Positions 1 to 9,522 of a stretch of 64,000 bases of DNA are shown here, in pieces. Each line of letters starts with the position of its first letter. Position 1 is the stretch's first letter. Both the position numbers and the translations under genes were made by a program. Below the pieces are notes generated by a model. That model worked only from the letters and a program-made list of their open reading frames with translations, had not been told where the DNA came from and did no database searches. Source of the stretch: an uncultured Bacteroidia bacterium (GTDB lineage: Bacteria; Bacteroidota; Bacteroidia; Bacteroidales; UBA932); contig CACXMA010000015.1 of the NCBI GenBank assembly GCA_902768665.1, positions 24,437 through 88,436 of the forward strand, written 5' to 3'.

Positions 1-319
1 GATAGCGGAGACGGATCTTCGTGCAGGCGTAGGCGATGCAGGGGGCCGTGTTCCGGGCCTCTGGCTCCGCCAGAATCTGCTCCGGCGGGACGGAAGGGAG
101 CTGCTCGCGGACGATGTCGACATACCGGGCAGAGGTCACCACCCAGAAATGCGCCGGCTCCGCGACGGGGAGAAAGCGCTCCACGGTCAGCTGGATCAGC
201 GTCTTCCCGACACCGAGAATATCGATGAACTGCTTGGGATAGGCAGGGGTGCTCAGGGGCCACAGGCGGCTGCCGATGCCGCCGGCCATGATGACGATAT
301 GGTTCTGCTCTTTCTTCAT
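1..319 (-). CDS. manC: Mannose-1-phosphate guanylyltransferase, N-terminal part (runs off the window)
   Basis: The minus strand from the ATG at 319-317 reads open to the window edge, giving 106 residues. The N-terminus carries the nucleotidyltransferase signature MAGGIGSRLWPLST (residues 10-23) followed by PKQF, and later the motif EPEARNTAPC. These are typical of GDP-mannose pyrophosphorylases, which join mannose-1-phosphate and GTP to give GDP-mannose for surface glycans or GDP-fucose. The gene is divergent from ssrA, with about 40 bases between the start codon and the ssrA promoter. The C-terminal part is outside the window, so a fused isomerase domain cannot be judged. The family is clear; the exact specificity is inferred. 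Confidence 0.85.
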   Translation of the reverse strand, partial: MKKEQNHIVIMAGGIGSRLWPLSTPAYPKQFIDILGVGKTLIQLTVERFLPVAEPAHFWVVTSARYVDIVREQLPSVPPEQILAEPEARNTAPCIAYACTKIRLRY

Positions 320-359
320 GGGGCTTGTATTTCGACAAATACAAACTTAAGCAAAATAA

Positions 360-390
360 TTGAGATTCTCACGAAAAAACCGTACCTTTG
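360..390 (+). promoter_or_regulatory. Bacteroidetes-type promoter of ssrA
   Basis: TTG at 360-362 and TACCTTTG at 383-390 are 20 bases apart and match the Bacteroidetes primary-sigma consensus. The mature tmRNA starts 14 bases further on. Confidence 0.7.
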
Positions 391-404
391 CAGCCACTTA
401 CCCC

Positions 405-799
405 GGGGATGTACTGGTTTTGACAGCGCTGATGTCGGACGGTAAGCATGCCGGGCGTCGGGACCTTGCCCGTAAATCTCAGATCCCAAAAATCAGTTGC
501 CAACAACAACTACGCACTCGCTGCTTAATCTGACTCAGTCGATTGGCTTAATCCGCGCCGCCTAGGTTGCGACGCCGACGAGTATCCCTCGGAAGTTCCG
601 CCCGTTATCTTCCGGCCAAGGGGTATCATCACGAACGGGATGCTCCGGTGGACGCCTTTAAAGCCGGGTAAGCCCCAAAGGCTAAGGGTCCGATAGCCCG
701 TCTTCCGGCAGTCTCTCCCCTACAATCAAAGGAAGAATAAGCATGTAGAAAGCCGCCTGGTGCGACGTTTGGACGGCGGTTCGACTCCGCCCATCTCCA
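405..799 (+). ncRNA. ssrA: Transfer-messenger RNA (tmRNA)
   Basis: The 5' end GGGGATG (405-411) pairs with CATCTCC (792-798) to form the tRNA-like acceptor stem, and the 3' part contains GGTTCGACTCC as the T-arm. Inside is a tag reading frame coding ANNNYALAA followed by TAA (499-528), which resembles the known Bacteroides tag ending NYALAA. tmRNA rescues stalled ribosomes and marks the released peptides for proteolysis, where the ALAA end is recognised by Clp-type proteases. CCA is not encoded. The tag's exact resume codon (GCC at 499 or the codon before) is inferred. Confidence 0.95.
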
Positions 800-800
800 C

Positions 801-828
801 AAAAGCTGACCGTCCGGTCAGCTTTTTT
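801..828 (+). terminator. Rho-independent terminator of ssrA
   Basis: A perfect stem AAAAGCTGACC / GGTCAGCTTTT with a 4-base loop is followed by more T residues, directly after the tmRNA 3' end. Confidence 0.9.
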
Positions 829-868
829 CGTTCCAAAACCGTGTTACAGCGAGCGGAAACGTTTCAAG

Positions 869-891
869 GCTTTCCGTTCGGATCGGAAAGC
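869..891. repeat. Small perfect hairpin upstream of the repeat array
   Basis: GCTTTCCG (869-876) and CGGAAAGC (884-891) form an 8-bp inverted repeat with a 7-base loop. It has no T-tract. It lies just upstream of the direct-repeat array that precedes the fimbrial operon. Role unknown. Confidence 0.5.
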
Positions 892-896
892 GCCCT

Positions 897-977
897 TAAG
901 AAACAGACAAAAACGGATAAGAAACAGACAAAACACTTAAGAAAGAGAAAAAAATCGGTGTCATTTTCTGTTTCTTA
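897..977 (+). promoter_or_regulatory. Direct-repeat operator-like array A, upstream of the fimbrial operon
   Basis: Three head-to-tail units begin at 897, 918 and 938: TAAGAAACAGACAAAA twice, then TAAGAAAGAGAAAAAAATC. A fourth unit lies inverted at 961-977. The 21- and 20-base periods put the units on the same helix face. Close relatives of this array occur at 10554-10590 and 39612-39665, each time pointing at the next gene. A weak -7-like GACCTTTG at 1002-1009 follows. An activator-binding site for the operon starting at 1041 is inferred, not shown. Confidence 0.55.
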
Positions 978-1040
978 GCTGCCCTGGGGCTCATTCACGC
1001 CGACCTTTGTTCCCGAGGACCGCCCCATGCCGGTCCGGGA

Positions 1041-1955
1041 ATGAAGATGAAAAAACGACTCCTGCACAGCCTCCTGCTGCCCCTTCTTCTGACCGCCTGC
1101 GAAGACGCCGCTCCCCTGCCCGAAACGGACGGGGCAGAGCGGACGCGCCTGCACATCCAGCTGCGCAACGAAGCGGCCCAGGAGGATATCCAGGTCTTTT
1201 CCTTCCATACGCAGAGCCCGGGCGTGATCGACAGCTACCGCCGCATGAGCAGCCGCTACGAGGGATTCGAGACCGGAACCGGCGAACGCATCGTCGCCGT
1301 GGTCCTCAACGGACCGGACCTTTCCGCCGTTGCGGATTTCGAAGCGCTGTTCCACTGGCATTACGCCCTCGGGAGCGGCGACGATCCGGCCACCCATCCC
1401 CTCTGCTTTGGCTTCGACCACCGGGTAATCGAGCGCAGCACCCATCTACTACCCGTCGAGGTCACCATCCAGACCGGACGGATCACCGTTCTCCGTATCG
1501 CGAACCGGCTCGACGGGCGGCAGGACATCGAAAGCCTGCAGCTTTTCCTCGCCAATGCCGCCGGGGACGGCCTGCTCGGATCCGACTATCTTGAAACGGC
1601 CGTCCCCATCCATCCTGACGGGGTCGGTGTCACTCCGGAGAGTCCCGCTTGGGCCGCCGTCACCCTCGGTGCCCTGACCTATGGCGCCACGCTCGCGGGG
1701 CCCTACTATCTATACAGCTGTCCGACACCCCGGGACTGGGAGCCCTGGCTCGTCCTTGCCGCCCGGATCAGCGGCCGCATCTGGTACTACAACATTCCCC
1801 TCTCCCCCATCGAAAAAGGCGTCAGCCAGCAGGTTTCCGTCACCCTCCGGACCCTGGGGGCGGACCGGCCGTGCGTGGACAACGAGCCTGAAAGCTACGA
1901 CCTTCTCCATTCCCCGGTCGCCTGGACCCTCATCCATGCCAGCGAAAGCATCTGA
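1041..1955 (+). CDS. Fimbrial-operon lipoprotein, FimB/Mfa2-like (putative)
   Basis: This 304-residue protein starts MKMKKRLLH and has a lipoprotein signal with lipobox LLLTAC (Cys20), so it should be exported and lipid-anchored. A second in-frame ATG at 1047 is an alternative start. The body is a beta-rich sequence without catalytic motifs. It is the first of four closely spaced lipoprotein genes (gaps of 36, 12 and 4 bases) whose second member looks like a FimA/Mfa1 fimbrillin, so an anchor or accessory fimbrial subunit role is likely. The direct-repeat array at 897-977 lies about 60 bases upstream. I assign the family mainly from context, because the sequence alone is weakly recognisable. 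Confidence 0.6.
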   Translation: MKMKKRLLHSLLLPLLLTACEDAAPLPETDGAERTRLHIQLRNEAAQEDIQVFSFHTQSPGVIDSYRRMSSRYEGFETGTGERIVAVVLNGPDLSAVADFEALFHWHYALGSGDDPATHPLCFGFDHRVIERSTHLLPVEVTIQTGRITVLRIANRLDGRQDIESLQLFLANAAGDGLLGSDYLETAVPIHPDGVGVTPESPAWAAVTLGALTYGATLAGPYYLYSCPTPRDWEPWLVLAARISGRIWYYNIPLSPIEKGVSQQVSVTLRTLGADRPCVDNEPESYDLLHSPVAWTLIHASESI

Positions 1956-1991
1956 TTACCCATATTCCTTTAATTATTAACTCTTATCACC

Positions 1992-3086
1992 ATGAGAACA
2001 AAACACATCCCCCTTCTCGCCCTCGCGGCGCTTCTGACGGTCTTCACGGCCTCCTGCAACAAAGAAAACGCTTCCCCGGCACCCGTGGCGCCGCAGAAAC
2101 AGGACGAGCCCGTCACCATCCAGCTCAGCGTCGTTCCGGACGCCCCTATGACCCGTGCCACGACGGAAGACACGGAAGAAGAAGCCCGCGTTTCCGCCGT
2201 TGAGTTCCTTGTCTTCAAGCAAGACGGCGATTCCGGCTCCTGGATTATCGACGGCTTCAAGCGCATCACCGGCACGACGACAACGAGCATGACCCTCACC
2301 CAGGGAGCCCGCCGCATCTGCGCTGTCGTCAATCCGACGCGCACCTGCAAGAACATCTCGACCTACAACGACCTCATCTATTTCCCGACGATGCTGAAGG
2401 ACCAGACGATGGGCAACCTCACCATGTACGGCAGCACCAACCTGACCGTCACGGCAAACACCTCGACCATCAGCATCCCGGTCAACCGGATGCTCGCCCG
2501 CCTCAAAATCCATAAGATCACCAACGCCCTGAGCAATTCCGTCCTGGCCTCCGACAACTTTGCGATCACCCGCATCTTCCTCAGCAACGTTCCGGCGGAA
2601 GCCTATCCCGAGGACAAGTCGGGCTTCTATACCGAATATGCCCTCACCGGCATCGGCGACGCCCTTTCCAAGTCCAGCGGAACGCTGGATGCGACAACGG
2701 AAAAGCCCCGTGTCAACGCCTTCATCTACAAGGCCTTCGACACGCCGGTCTATATCAACGCCGGCGCCTCCTACAGCACGGCTCACAGTTTCTACTCCTT
2801 CCCGAAATTCGACCAGGGCGACTACCTGAGCCTCATCGTCGAAGCCAAGATCAACAGCCGGTTCTACACCTATCCCATCCGGCTGGAGTTCCCGATCCAG
2901 CGAAACGTCTCCTACGAAATAACGGAGCTTGTCATCACGCGCCCCGGCAACCCCTCCGACGGAGACGACACGCTCACGGAAGACGAAGCGCGTCCGATCG
3001 AGTTTGTGACGGTCGACAACATCAATGTAAGCGTCAAGGACTGGACCCTCTTCCTTCTCGGGAACGACGGTACCGTCGAATTCTAG
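1992..3086 (+). CDS. Major fimbrial subunit-like lipoprotein (FimA/Mfa1 type)
   Basis: The 364-residue product has a lipoprotein signal peptide with lipobox FTASC (Cys22). About 30 residues later comes PMTRATTED and a conserved-looking strand VSAVEFLVF, the usual beginning of the fimbrillin N-domain in Bacteroidales. In characterised relatives, the lipidated precursor reaches the cell surface, is cleaved after an arginine by a trypsin-like protease, and polymerises by donor-strand exchange. Arg55 in the TRA motif is a candidate cleavage position by analogy. It sits 36 bases after the preceding gene and 12 bases before an Mfa2-like gene, so co-expression is likely. Confidence 0.75.
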   Translation: MRTKHIPLLALAALLTVFTASCNKENASPAPVAPQKQDEPVTIQLSVVPDAPMTRATTEDTEEEARVSAVEFLVFKQDGDSGSWIIDGFKRITGTTTTSMTLTQGARRICAVVNPTRTCKNISTYNDLIYFPTMLKDQTMGNLTMYGSTNLTVTANTSTISIPVNRMLARLKIHKITNALSNSVLASDNFAITRIFLSNVPAEAYPEDKSGFYTEYALTGIGDALSKSSGTLDATTEKPRVNAFIYKAFDTPVYINAGASYSTAHSFYSFPKFDQGDYLSLIVEAKINSRFYTYPIRLEFPIQRNVSYEITELVITRPGNPSDGDDTLTEDEARPIEFVTVDNINVSVKDWTLFLLGNDGTVEF

Positions 3087-3098
3087 CCGAACCGTCCC

Positions 3099-3941
3099 AT
3101 GCCGTCTGTCATGAACCGCAGAAGCGGCGGCCTCACCCTGCTGCCGCTTCTGATATGCCTCCTTCTTCTTCCCTGCTGCAGCGTGCTGGAAGACCGGACG
3201 GACTGTCCCTGCCGTCTGCGGGTGGAAGTGCGGAAGCGTTGCAGGCTGACACCGGAGCGGGAAATCCGCCTCCGCCTTCGTTCAGAAGTCAGCAGCACGG
3301 TCAGTCTGGAGGAGACCCACACCCTGTCCGAACTCCAGGACATCCAGTTCGAAATGCGTGTTCCGAAAGGGACGGTCCGGGCGGACGGTTTTGTGGGACT
3401 GAGCCGCAGCCTGCGGAAGGACGGCTGTCTGATGATTCCCGAGGGGATGGACGCCGACAGCCTCTACTGGGTATCGGGCACGACCGAGGCCCGGGGAGAA
3501 ACGGCGGTCCTGCCCCTGAGGATCCGGAAAGAATTCGCGGGCATCACCCTTCGTTTCCTTTCCGCGGAAGAGGGCCCCTACCCCTTCTGCACAACCATCC
3601 GCAGCACGACCGCCGGCCTCCGGCTGAGCGACGGGACGCCCGTTGCTGGCCGCTTCCGCTGTACGCCGACGGAAATGGCCCCGGGCTGCTTCCAGGCCGC
3701 TCTCCCGCGCCAGATCGACGCCGATGACCTCATTCTCGAGATCCGGCGAAAGGACGATGCTCCGGACGATCCTCCCAGGTCTGAAATCCCCATCGGCCGC
3801 CTCATCCGCAGCAGCGGTGCCTTCTCCTGGGAGGACGAGGACCTCAAGGATCTCCTCTTCGAATTCGATTATGCCAACGCCCAGCTGACCCTGGAGGTAC
3901 TGGACTGGGAAAAAGGCCAATCCATAACCTGTATTATCTAA
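3099..3941 (+). CDS. FimB/Mfa2-family fimbrial anchor lipoprotein
   Basis: This 280-residue protein has an N-terminal hydrophobic stretch ending in LLPCCS. It is followed by VLEDRTDCPC, the characteristic opening of Mfa2/FimB proteins, which anchor the fimbrial base in the outer membrane and limit fibre length. A second ATG (3111, MNRRSGG) gives a more typical signal-peptide length and may be the true start. It lies 12 bases after the fimbrillin-like gene and 4 bases before the large tip-like protein. It is the best family match of the operon. Confidence 0.75.
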   Translation: MPSVMNRRSGGLTLLPLLICLLLLPCCSVLEDRTDCPCRLRVEVRKRCRLTPEREIRLRLRSEVSSTVSLEETHTLSELQDIQFEMRVPKGTVRADGFVGLSRSLRKDGCLMIPEGMDADSLYWVSGTTEARGETAVLPLRIRKEFAGITLRFLSAEEGPYPFCTTIRSTTAGLRLSDGTPVAGRFRCTPTEMAPGCFQAALPRQIDADDLILEIRRKDDAPDDPPRSEIPIGRLIRSSGAFSWEDEDLKDLLFEFDYANAQLTLEVLDWEKGQSITCII

Positions 3942-3945
3942 CCCG

Positions 3946-6810
3946 ATGAAAGCCATTGTCTTATCCTTGCTCCCCCTGCTTCTTCTGGCCTGCCGGAAAG
4001 AAAGCGAGCCCCTTCCTCCGGTCACAGAGGGCCGCCTTGTCAGCGTCACGCTGACGGCCGCGCCGACACAGACCCGGAGCGATCTTGTCGACGAGGACGC
4101 CGCCGACAGCGGCCGGGACATCCGCGTCGCCGTCTACACCGACGGCAGGCGTGTCACCGACGGAAGCGCTCCGCTCGGCCTGCGTCTGATGGCCGGGCGA
4201 AGATACAACTTTTATGCATGGACGGGAAGCAGCCTCCCGCTCGGCGAGGTCCCTACAAACGAGAGCGATCTGGAGGGATGGGAAGCCGTCTATCCCGGCT
4301 GGGAGACGGCGGGAGACGGGCAGAGCGCCCTGGAGGACCTGCTGGGCACCTACGGGATGCCCATGGCGGGCAGCTGCCTGGACTGCACCCCCGAGGCACT
4401 TGCGCTCGACCAGACCATCACCGTCCCGCTCCAGCGCCTTTTTGCCCGCATCCGGCTGCAGGTCACTTACGACGAGACCATGACCCGGCTGCTGCCCGAG
4501 CGCACCGTCGGGACGGTCCGAGTCCACAACTGGGCCTGGGCCTGCCAGCCTTTCGGCACCGGCTTTGACCGCGAGAAAGTCCGCCGCGGCAGCCTTGACG
4601 TTGCCAGCGCCCCAGATGCGGACGGCTGCTATACGCTCTACCTGCCGGAAAACCTCCAGGGCGAACTCTCGGAAGGCGATCCCGACCGGTGCTCCTTCCT
4701 CAGCGTGGAGCTCTCGCTCGGGGACGGGTACGGGCTCGGCGGCGGGGTCGGCGACGTCTGTTACCGCTTCTATCCCGGCGCGGACGCGGGTGACGGATAC
4801 AACATCCGCCGCAACCGCCAGTACAATGTCACCCTCACGCTCAGCTACAACGGCCGTTTCATCGAGGGAACCTGGACCGTCAGCGGCGACGATGCCGAGA
4901 AGCGCCAGCTCGCCTTTGACGCGGAAAACAGCCAGGCCGTCGCACCGGCCGGCGGGAAGGCTTACCTCCGGCTGAGCTATCGCAGCGGCGACTCGCAGGA
5001 CGCCATCCAGACCTACTATAACCGCTTCAACGGGGTGGCCGTTGGATCCGACGAGGAGACGCAGGCGTGGGTCGCAGACGGGCTGATTCCGCAGAGCAGC
5101 GCGCTGGAAGTCGTCGGAAGCGTGCGCTGCCGCCACTGCGGCAACCGTTTCTGGGGCTATCCGGAAGAAGCGGCGGACCGGGTGAACTGGGCGAAGGAGC
5201 GGATGGAGGACACCCCTTCCAGCATCCTCTGCCCCGTCTGCCGCACGGTCCTGTTCAACCGGAACTCGCCCGGAGAGCGCCGTTTCCGCAGCGGCTCGCC
5301 GACAGAAGCCGATCCCTATCAGCTGTTCCTCCCCGAGCCGCACATCGCCGTCACCATTCCCACCGACGCCGCTGTCGGAAGCGTCCTGCAGATCTACGCC
5401 GTTACGCGGGACGGAAGAAAGGCCGCGCAGCGCCCCGTCGCCATCGGAGACACCTCCGCACCCTATTATGACCAGCCGCTCGAGGGAGAGCAGTATCTCG
5501 CGGAAAAGATCCGTTTCACGCCCCTCAGCCTGCCTGCCGATGTCACGCAGCTCAGCTACCGGGTCGTCAGCGGATCCGAATGCATCCAGGTGTCCCGGAC
5601 CGCCGACAACGGCGCCGACATCAGCTGCCTGCAGACCGGAACGGCGGATATCCTTGTCGAGGACCAGAACGGCACCGTCCGCCAGCGGATCCGACGGAGC
5701 ATCCTGCAGCCCGGCCTCCGCTTCCTGAGCGAGGAATATGCCCTGGCCATTGACGGAGAGGACCTGGCGCCGGAGTGGACCTACACCCGGCAGGACGGCT
5801 CGGCCTATTCCGACTACGACCCTTCGCTGTACGAAAGCCTGCTGGGAGACCCTGTCCTCAGCGTCGACGGCACCTGGACGGCCGTTTCCGGCGACAGCGT
5901 CCATATCCGACGAACGCAGGACGAGAGCCTCGGCGACATCCCGTATCTCAGCGCCTCCGTCGGTACGCTCACGGCGACCTGCCCCAGCATCCCTTCCATC
6001 ACCGCCGAGGCCAACCTCAAGGCGGTCAATCCCTTCTCGGGCTGGCCGGGCACGCCGCTTTCCTACAGCGTCGCATACGGATGGACGGAAAGCCTCAAGA
6101 AAGTATCCTCCATCCCCATCCGATACGACGCCTCGATGAGCCTTCGGAACCTCATCGGAACCGGCTTCCCGCTCTTCGCCGAGCCGCTGCGCGGCAATCC
6201 CCCGTTCACCTACAGCGAGGCCGAGGCGCGGGCCCATGCCGCCGTCTTCCCGACCGTCGCGAAACGCCCCGGTGTCACGCGCTACTACGGGCAGGTCGTC
6301 AACCGCCACAGCGGTACCGCCCTGAAACGCCTCTTTGCGACGATATCCGTCAACGTGGAGGCCTACTGCACGGAAAACCATAGCCAGACGGGCACCGGCA
6401 GGACCCATACCTGGACCATCACCGCCGTCTGCCGAAACACCGTCGGGGCCGTTCCTACGCGGAACGAACTGTCCCGGGTACTGGCCGAGAACCGCACCGC
6501 CTCCATTTACCCGACATCGGGTCGCTGGGGCCACGGCATCACCGGCTGCTACTGGCAGATGGCCTACTACAGCTTCGGCGTCCAGGACGCTTCCTACCAG
6601 ATCAGCCTCGTGCTGGAGAACAATACCGACCCCGGCACCGGAGACGCCACCTTCGCCGATTTCGCGGGACAGAATCCCGTCCAGTTCACCACGCCCTACG
6701 CACAGGATGACGGCTATACCTATTTACAAATAGAAGGAGAGCCGCTGGGCTCTCCTTCCGATGAGGGTGTATGGAAAATCCTTTTCAATCCGTCCTGGCA
6801 GAGTGATTAG
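3946..6810 (+). CDS. Large surface lipoprotein, putative fimbrial tip/adhesin, with a C4 zinc-ribbon-like insert
   Basis: A 954-residue lipoprotein with lipobox LLLAC (Cys16). The N-terminal third has fimbrillin-like strands, including a TRSDLVDED segment resembling the region after the fimbrillin processing site. It closes the operon, 4 bases after the Mfa2-like gene, the usual place for large accessory or tip subunits. Around residues 395-432 two CxxC pairs (C395/C398, C429/C432) sit about 30 residues apart, as in a zinc ribbon. That is unexpected in an exported protein. The last bases overlap the convergent dnaK stop codon. The adhesin role comes from size and context only. Confidence 0.6.
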   Translation: MKAIVLSLLPLLLLACRKESEPLPPVTEGRLVSVTLTAAPTQTRSDLVDEDAADSGRDIRVAVYTDGRRVTDGSAPLGLRLMAGRRYNFYAWTGSSLPLGEVPTNESDLEGWEAVYPGWETAGDGQSALEDLLGTYGMPMAGSCLDCTPEALALDQTITVPLQRLFARIRLQVTYDETMTRLLPERTVGTVRVHNWAWACQPFGTGFDREKVRRGSLDVASAPDADGCYTLYLPENLQGELSEGDPDRCSFLSVELSLGDGYGLGGGVGDVCYRFYPGADAGDGYNIRRNRQYNVTLTLSYNGRFIEGTWTVSGDDAEKRQLAFDAENSQAVAPAGGKAYLRLSYRSGDSQDAIQTYYNRFNGVAVGSDEETQAWVADGLIPQSSALEVVGSVRCRHCGNRFWGYPEEAADRVNWAKERMEDTPSSILCPVCRTVLFNRNSPGERRFRSGSPTEADPYQLFLPEPHIAVTIPTDAAVGSVLQIYAVTRDGRKAAQRPVAIGDTSAPYYDQPLEGEQYLAEKIRFTPLSLPADVTQLSYRVVSGSECIQVSRTADNGADISCLQTGTADILVEDQNGTVRQRIRRSILQPGLRFLSEEYALAIDGEDLAPEWTYTRQDGSAYSDYDPSLYESLLGDPVLSVDGTWTAVSGDSVHIRRTQDESLGDIPYLSASVGTLTATCPSIPSITAEANLKAVNPFSGWPGTPLSYSVAYGWTESLKKVSSIPIRYDASMSLRNLIGTGFPLFAEPLRGNPPFTYSEAEARAHAAVFPTVAKRPGVTRYYGQVVNRHSGTALKRLFATISVNVEAYCTENHSQTGTGRTHTWTITAVCRNTVGAVPTRNELSRVLAENRTASIYPTSGRWGHGITGCYWQMAYYSFGVQDASYQISLVLENNTDPGTGDATFADFAGQNPVQFTTPYAQDDGYTYLQIEGEPLGSPSDEGVWKILFNPSWQSD

Positions 6811-8648
6811 GAGGCCTGAGGGCCGCCGTCACCCGGCTGAGGGCCTCCGGCCTGCTGTCCGGCCTGGTACATCTTCGAGAACGCGGCGTTCAGCGCTTCG
6901 CTGTAGCGGTCGATATCGGGGATGTTCTGGGCCTTGACGGCTTCCTTGAGGAGATTGACGTTGCTCTCGACCTCGGCCTTGACGTCGGCAGGGACCTTCT
7001 CTCCGTTCTCGCGGAGGAATTTCTCGGCCTGGAAGCAGAGGGCGTCGGCGTTGTTGATCTTGTCGACGCGCTCCTTCTCGGCCTGGTCGGCGGCTTCGTT
7101 GGCCTTGGCCTCGTCACGCATGCGCTTGATCTCATCCTCGGACAGACCGGAAGATGCCTCGATGCGGATGTGCTGCTCCTTGCCGGTAGCCTTGTCCATC
7201 GCGGAGACGTTCAGGATACCGTTGGCGTCGATGTCGAAGGTCACTTCGATCTGCGGGATGCCACGCGGGGCCGGCGCGATGCCGTCGAGGTGGAAGACGC
7301 CGATCTGCTTGTTGTCCTTGGCCATCGGACGCTCGCCCTGCAGGACGCGGATCTCGACGGAAGGCTGGTTGTCGGCGGCCGTGGAGAAGACCTGGGACTT
7401 CTTGGCCGGGATGGTGGTGTTGGCGTCGATCAGGTGCGTCATCACACCGCCGAGGGTCTCGATACCGAGGGAAAGCGGGGTAACGTCAAGCAGGAGGACA
7501 TCCTTGACGTCACCGGCGAGGACACCGCCCTGGATGGAGGCGCCGATTGCAACGACCTCGTCCGGGTTCACGCTCTTGTTCGGTTCCTTGCCGAAGAAGT
7601 TCTTGACGAGCTCCTGGACGTAAGGGATACGGGTCGAACCGCCGACGAGGAGGACCTCGTCAATGTCGCTCGGCTGCAGGTGGGCATCGGAGAGGGCCTT
7701 GCGGCACGGCTCGATGCTGCGCTGGAAGAGGGCGTCGGAAAGCTGCTCGAACTTGGCGCGGGTCAGCGTCTTGACGAGGTGCTTCGGGATGCCGTCGACC
7801 GGCATGATGTACGGGAGATTGATCTCCGTGGAAGTCTGGCTGGAGAGCTCGATCTTGGCCTTTTCGGCGGCCTCTTTGAGGCGCTGGAGGGCCATCGGGT
7901 CCTTCTTGAGGTCGATACCGCCGTTCTCGGAGGCGAACTCGCCGGCGAGCCAGTCGATGATGACCTGGTCGAAATCGTCGCCGCCGAGGTGGGTGTCGCC
8001 GTTGGTGGAGAGCACCTCGAAGACGCCGTCACCGAGCTGGAGGATACTGATATCGAAGGTACCGCCGCCGAGGTCATAGACCGCGACCTTCATGTCCCGT
8101 TCCTTCTTGTCGAGACCATAGGCAAGGGCTGCCGCCGTCGGCTCGTTGATGATACGCTTGACGTCGAGACCGGCGATCTTGCCGGCTTCCTTGGTCGCCT
8201 GGCGCTGGGAGTCGGAGAAGTAGGCAGGGACGGTGATGACCGCCTCGGTCACTTCTTGGCGGAGGTATTCCTCAGCCGTCTTTTTCATTTTCTGGAGGAT
8301 CATCGCGGAGATTTCCTGCGGCGTATAGAGCTTGCCGCCGATTTCCACACGCGGAGTGTTGTTGTCGCCGCGGACGACCTTGTAAGGCATCCGGGAGACT
8401 TCCGTTCCCACCTGGTCATAGGTCTCGCCCATGAAACGCTTGATGGAGAAAACGGTGTTGTTGGGGTTGGTGATAGCCTGGCGCTTGGCCGGGTTACCGA
8501 TTTTGCGCTCACCGCCGTCGGTGAACGCCACGACGGAAGGCGTCGTGCGCTGGCCTTCATTGTTGATGATGACGGTCGGCTGGTTGCCTTCCATGACGGC
8601 GACGCAGGAGTTCGTCGTACCGAGGTCAATTCCGATAATTTTTCCCAT
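6807..8648 (-). CDS. dnaK: Chaperone DnaK (Hsp70)
   Basis: 613 residues from the ATG at 8648. An upstream in-frame ATG at 8783 would add 45 residues that do not belong to the family, and a promoter lies inside that stretch. The N-terminal ATPase domain has DLGTTNS (residues 8-14) and [10 protein letters not shown]; the substrate-binding domain and helical lid follow. DnaK refolds proteins with DnaJ and GrpE, neither of which is nearby. The C-terminus ends GDGGPQAS and lacks the acidic EEVK-like tail common in DnaK, making it about 25 residues short of the usual length. The stop overlaps the convergent fimbrial gene by 4 bases. No CIRCE element is visible. Confidence 0.97.
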   Translation of the reverse strand: MGKIIGIDLGTTNSCVAVMEGNQPTVIINNEGQRTTPSVVAFTDGGERKIGNPAKRQAITNPNNTVFSIKRFMGETYDQVGTEVSRMPYKVVRGDNNTPRVEIGGKLYTPQEISAMILQKMKKTAEEYLRQEVTEAVITVPAYFSDSQRQATKEAGKIAGLDVKRIINEPTAAALAYGLDKKERDMKVAVYDLGGGTFDISILQLGDGVFEVLSTNGDTHLGGDDFDQVIIDWLAGEFASENGGIDLKKDPMALQRLKEAAEKAKIELSSQTSTEINLPYIMPVDGIPKHLVKTLTRAKFEQLSDALFQRSIEPCRKALSDAHLQPSDIDEVLLVGGSTRIPYVQELVKNFFGKEPNKSVNPDEVVAIGASIQGGVLAGDVKDVLLLDVTPLSLGIETLGGVMTHLIDANTTIPAKKSQVFSTAADNQPSVEIRVLQGERPMAKDNKQIGVFHLDGIAPAPRGIPQIEVTFDIDANGILNVSAMDKATGKEQHIRIEASSGLSEDEIKRMRDEAKANEAADQAEKERVDKINNADALCFQAEKFLRENGEKVPADVKAEVESNVNLLKEAVKAQNIPDIDRYSEALNAAFSKMYQAGQQAGGPQPGDGGPQAS

Positions 8649-8753
8649 AATATTGTCGTATTTTAATTGTTCTTGTCTGCCGCTCCCCGCTCCGGGAAGC
8701 GCTTCGGAATGAACGAACTTCGTGCCACCGGCTGTTTTCTGCCAAATTGTCAC

Positions 8754-8770
8754 TATCTTTGTCAAAAATA
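8754..8770. promoter_or_regulatory. Overlapping divergent -7 elements for dnaK and the RluA-like gene
   Basis: TATCTTTG on the plus strand (8754-8761) precedes the pseudouridine synthase gene. TATTTTTG on the minus strand (8763-8770) precedes dnaK with a leader of about 110 bases. The two elements almost touch, so the two promoters probably compete. The -33 elements are weak. Confidence 0.5.
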
Positions 8771-8781
8771 CTTGACAGGAC

Positions 8782-9522
8782 ATGTTCTACCGACAGTTAT
8801 CCGAGGCGGAAACCGCCGACATCCAGGCTCGCATCCTCTACGAAGACAACCACATGCTCGTTTTCAACAAGCGGGTCGGCGAGATGGCGCAGGGCGACAA
8901 GACCGGCGACGAGCCGCTTCCCGAGACCCTCAAGGCCTTCATCGCCGCACGCGACGGCAAGCCCGGCGAGGTGTTCCTCGGTGTCCCCCACCGGCTGGAC
9001 CGCCCCGTCTGCGGGATCCTCATCCTCGCGAAGACCTCCAAAGCCCTGGAACGCCTGAGCGCCATGTTCCGCGGATCGGAGATCCACAAGACCTACTGGG
9101 CGCTGTGCTGCGGCAAACCGGACGTCCCTGAGGGGACCCTCGAGGACTATCTCGTTCGCAACGAGAAGCAGAACAAGTCCTACATCGTCTCCGGGCCGAA
9201 GGAAGGGGCAAAGCTTGCCCGGCTACGCTACCGGCACCTCGCCGACACGGACCGCTACCACCTTCTCGAAGTGGAGCTGCTGACCGGCCGCCACCACCAG
9301 ATCCGCTGCCAGCTCGCGCATATGGGCTGCCCGATCAAGGGCGACCTCAAGTACGGCGCGCCGCGCTCCAATCCCGACGGCGGCATCTGCCTCCAGGCCC
9401 ACCGCATCACGCTGATTCATCCTGTCCGGAAGACGGAGCTGACGCTGGAAGTGTCAGCACCGGCATCATGGAAGGGAATTCCGGACATTCCGGCACAGGC
9501 CGGCCCTGGACAAGAAGCGTAA
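8782..9522 (+). CDS. RluA-family pseudouridine synthase
   Basis: 246 residues with the catalytic motif HRLDRP (residues 70-75; Asp73 is the expected nucleophile) and the downstream ETGRHHQIR-like stretch [13 protein letters not shown] typical of the family. It isomerises uridine to pseudouridine in rRNA or tRNA; the target cannot be read from the sequence. No S4 RNA-binding domain precedes the catalytic domain. The last 116 bases of the gene are also coding on the opposite strand for the end of the AraC-type regulator. The extra tail after residue 230 ([12 protein letters not shown]...) is not family-typical. Confidence 0.88.
   Translation: MFYRQLSEAETADIQARILYEDNHMLVFNKRVGEMAQGDKTGDEPLPETLKAFIAARDGKPGEVFLGVPHRLDRPVCGILILAKTSKALERLSAMFRGSEIHKTYWALCCGKPDVPEGTLEDYLVRNEKQNKSYIVSGPKEGAKLARLRYRHLADTDRYHLLEVELLTGRHHQIRCQLAHMGCPIKGDLKYGAPRSNPDGGICLQAHRITLIHPVRKTELTLEVSAPASWKGIPDIPAQAGPGQEA

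Noticed and set aside
897-977. CRISPR array
   Set aside because: The units are contiguous 20-21 base repeats without unique spacers, and no cas genes occur in the window.
760-978. 72-residue frame starting inside ssrA
   Set aside because: It begins in the tRNA-like part of tmRNA and crosses the terminator and the direct-repeat array; not a gene.
3961-6534. 857-residue open frame antisense to the large fimbrial protein
   Set aside because: No signal peptide or motif, composition typical of antisense frames, and it would lack a start region.
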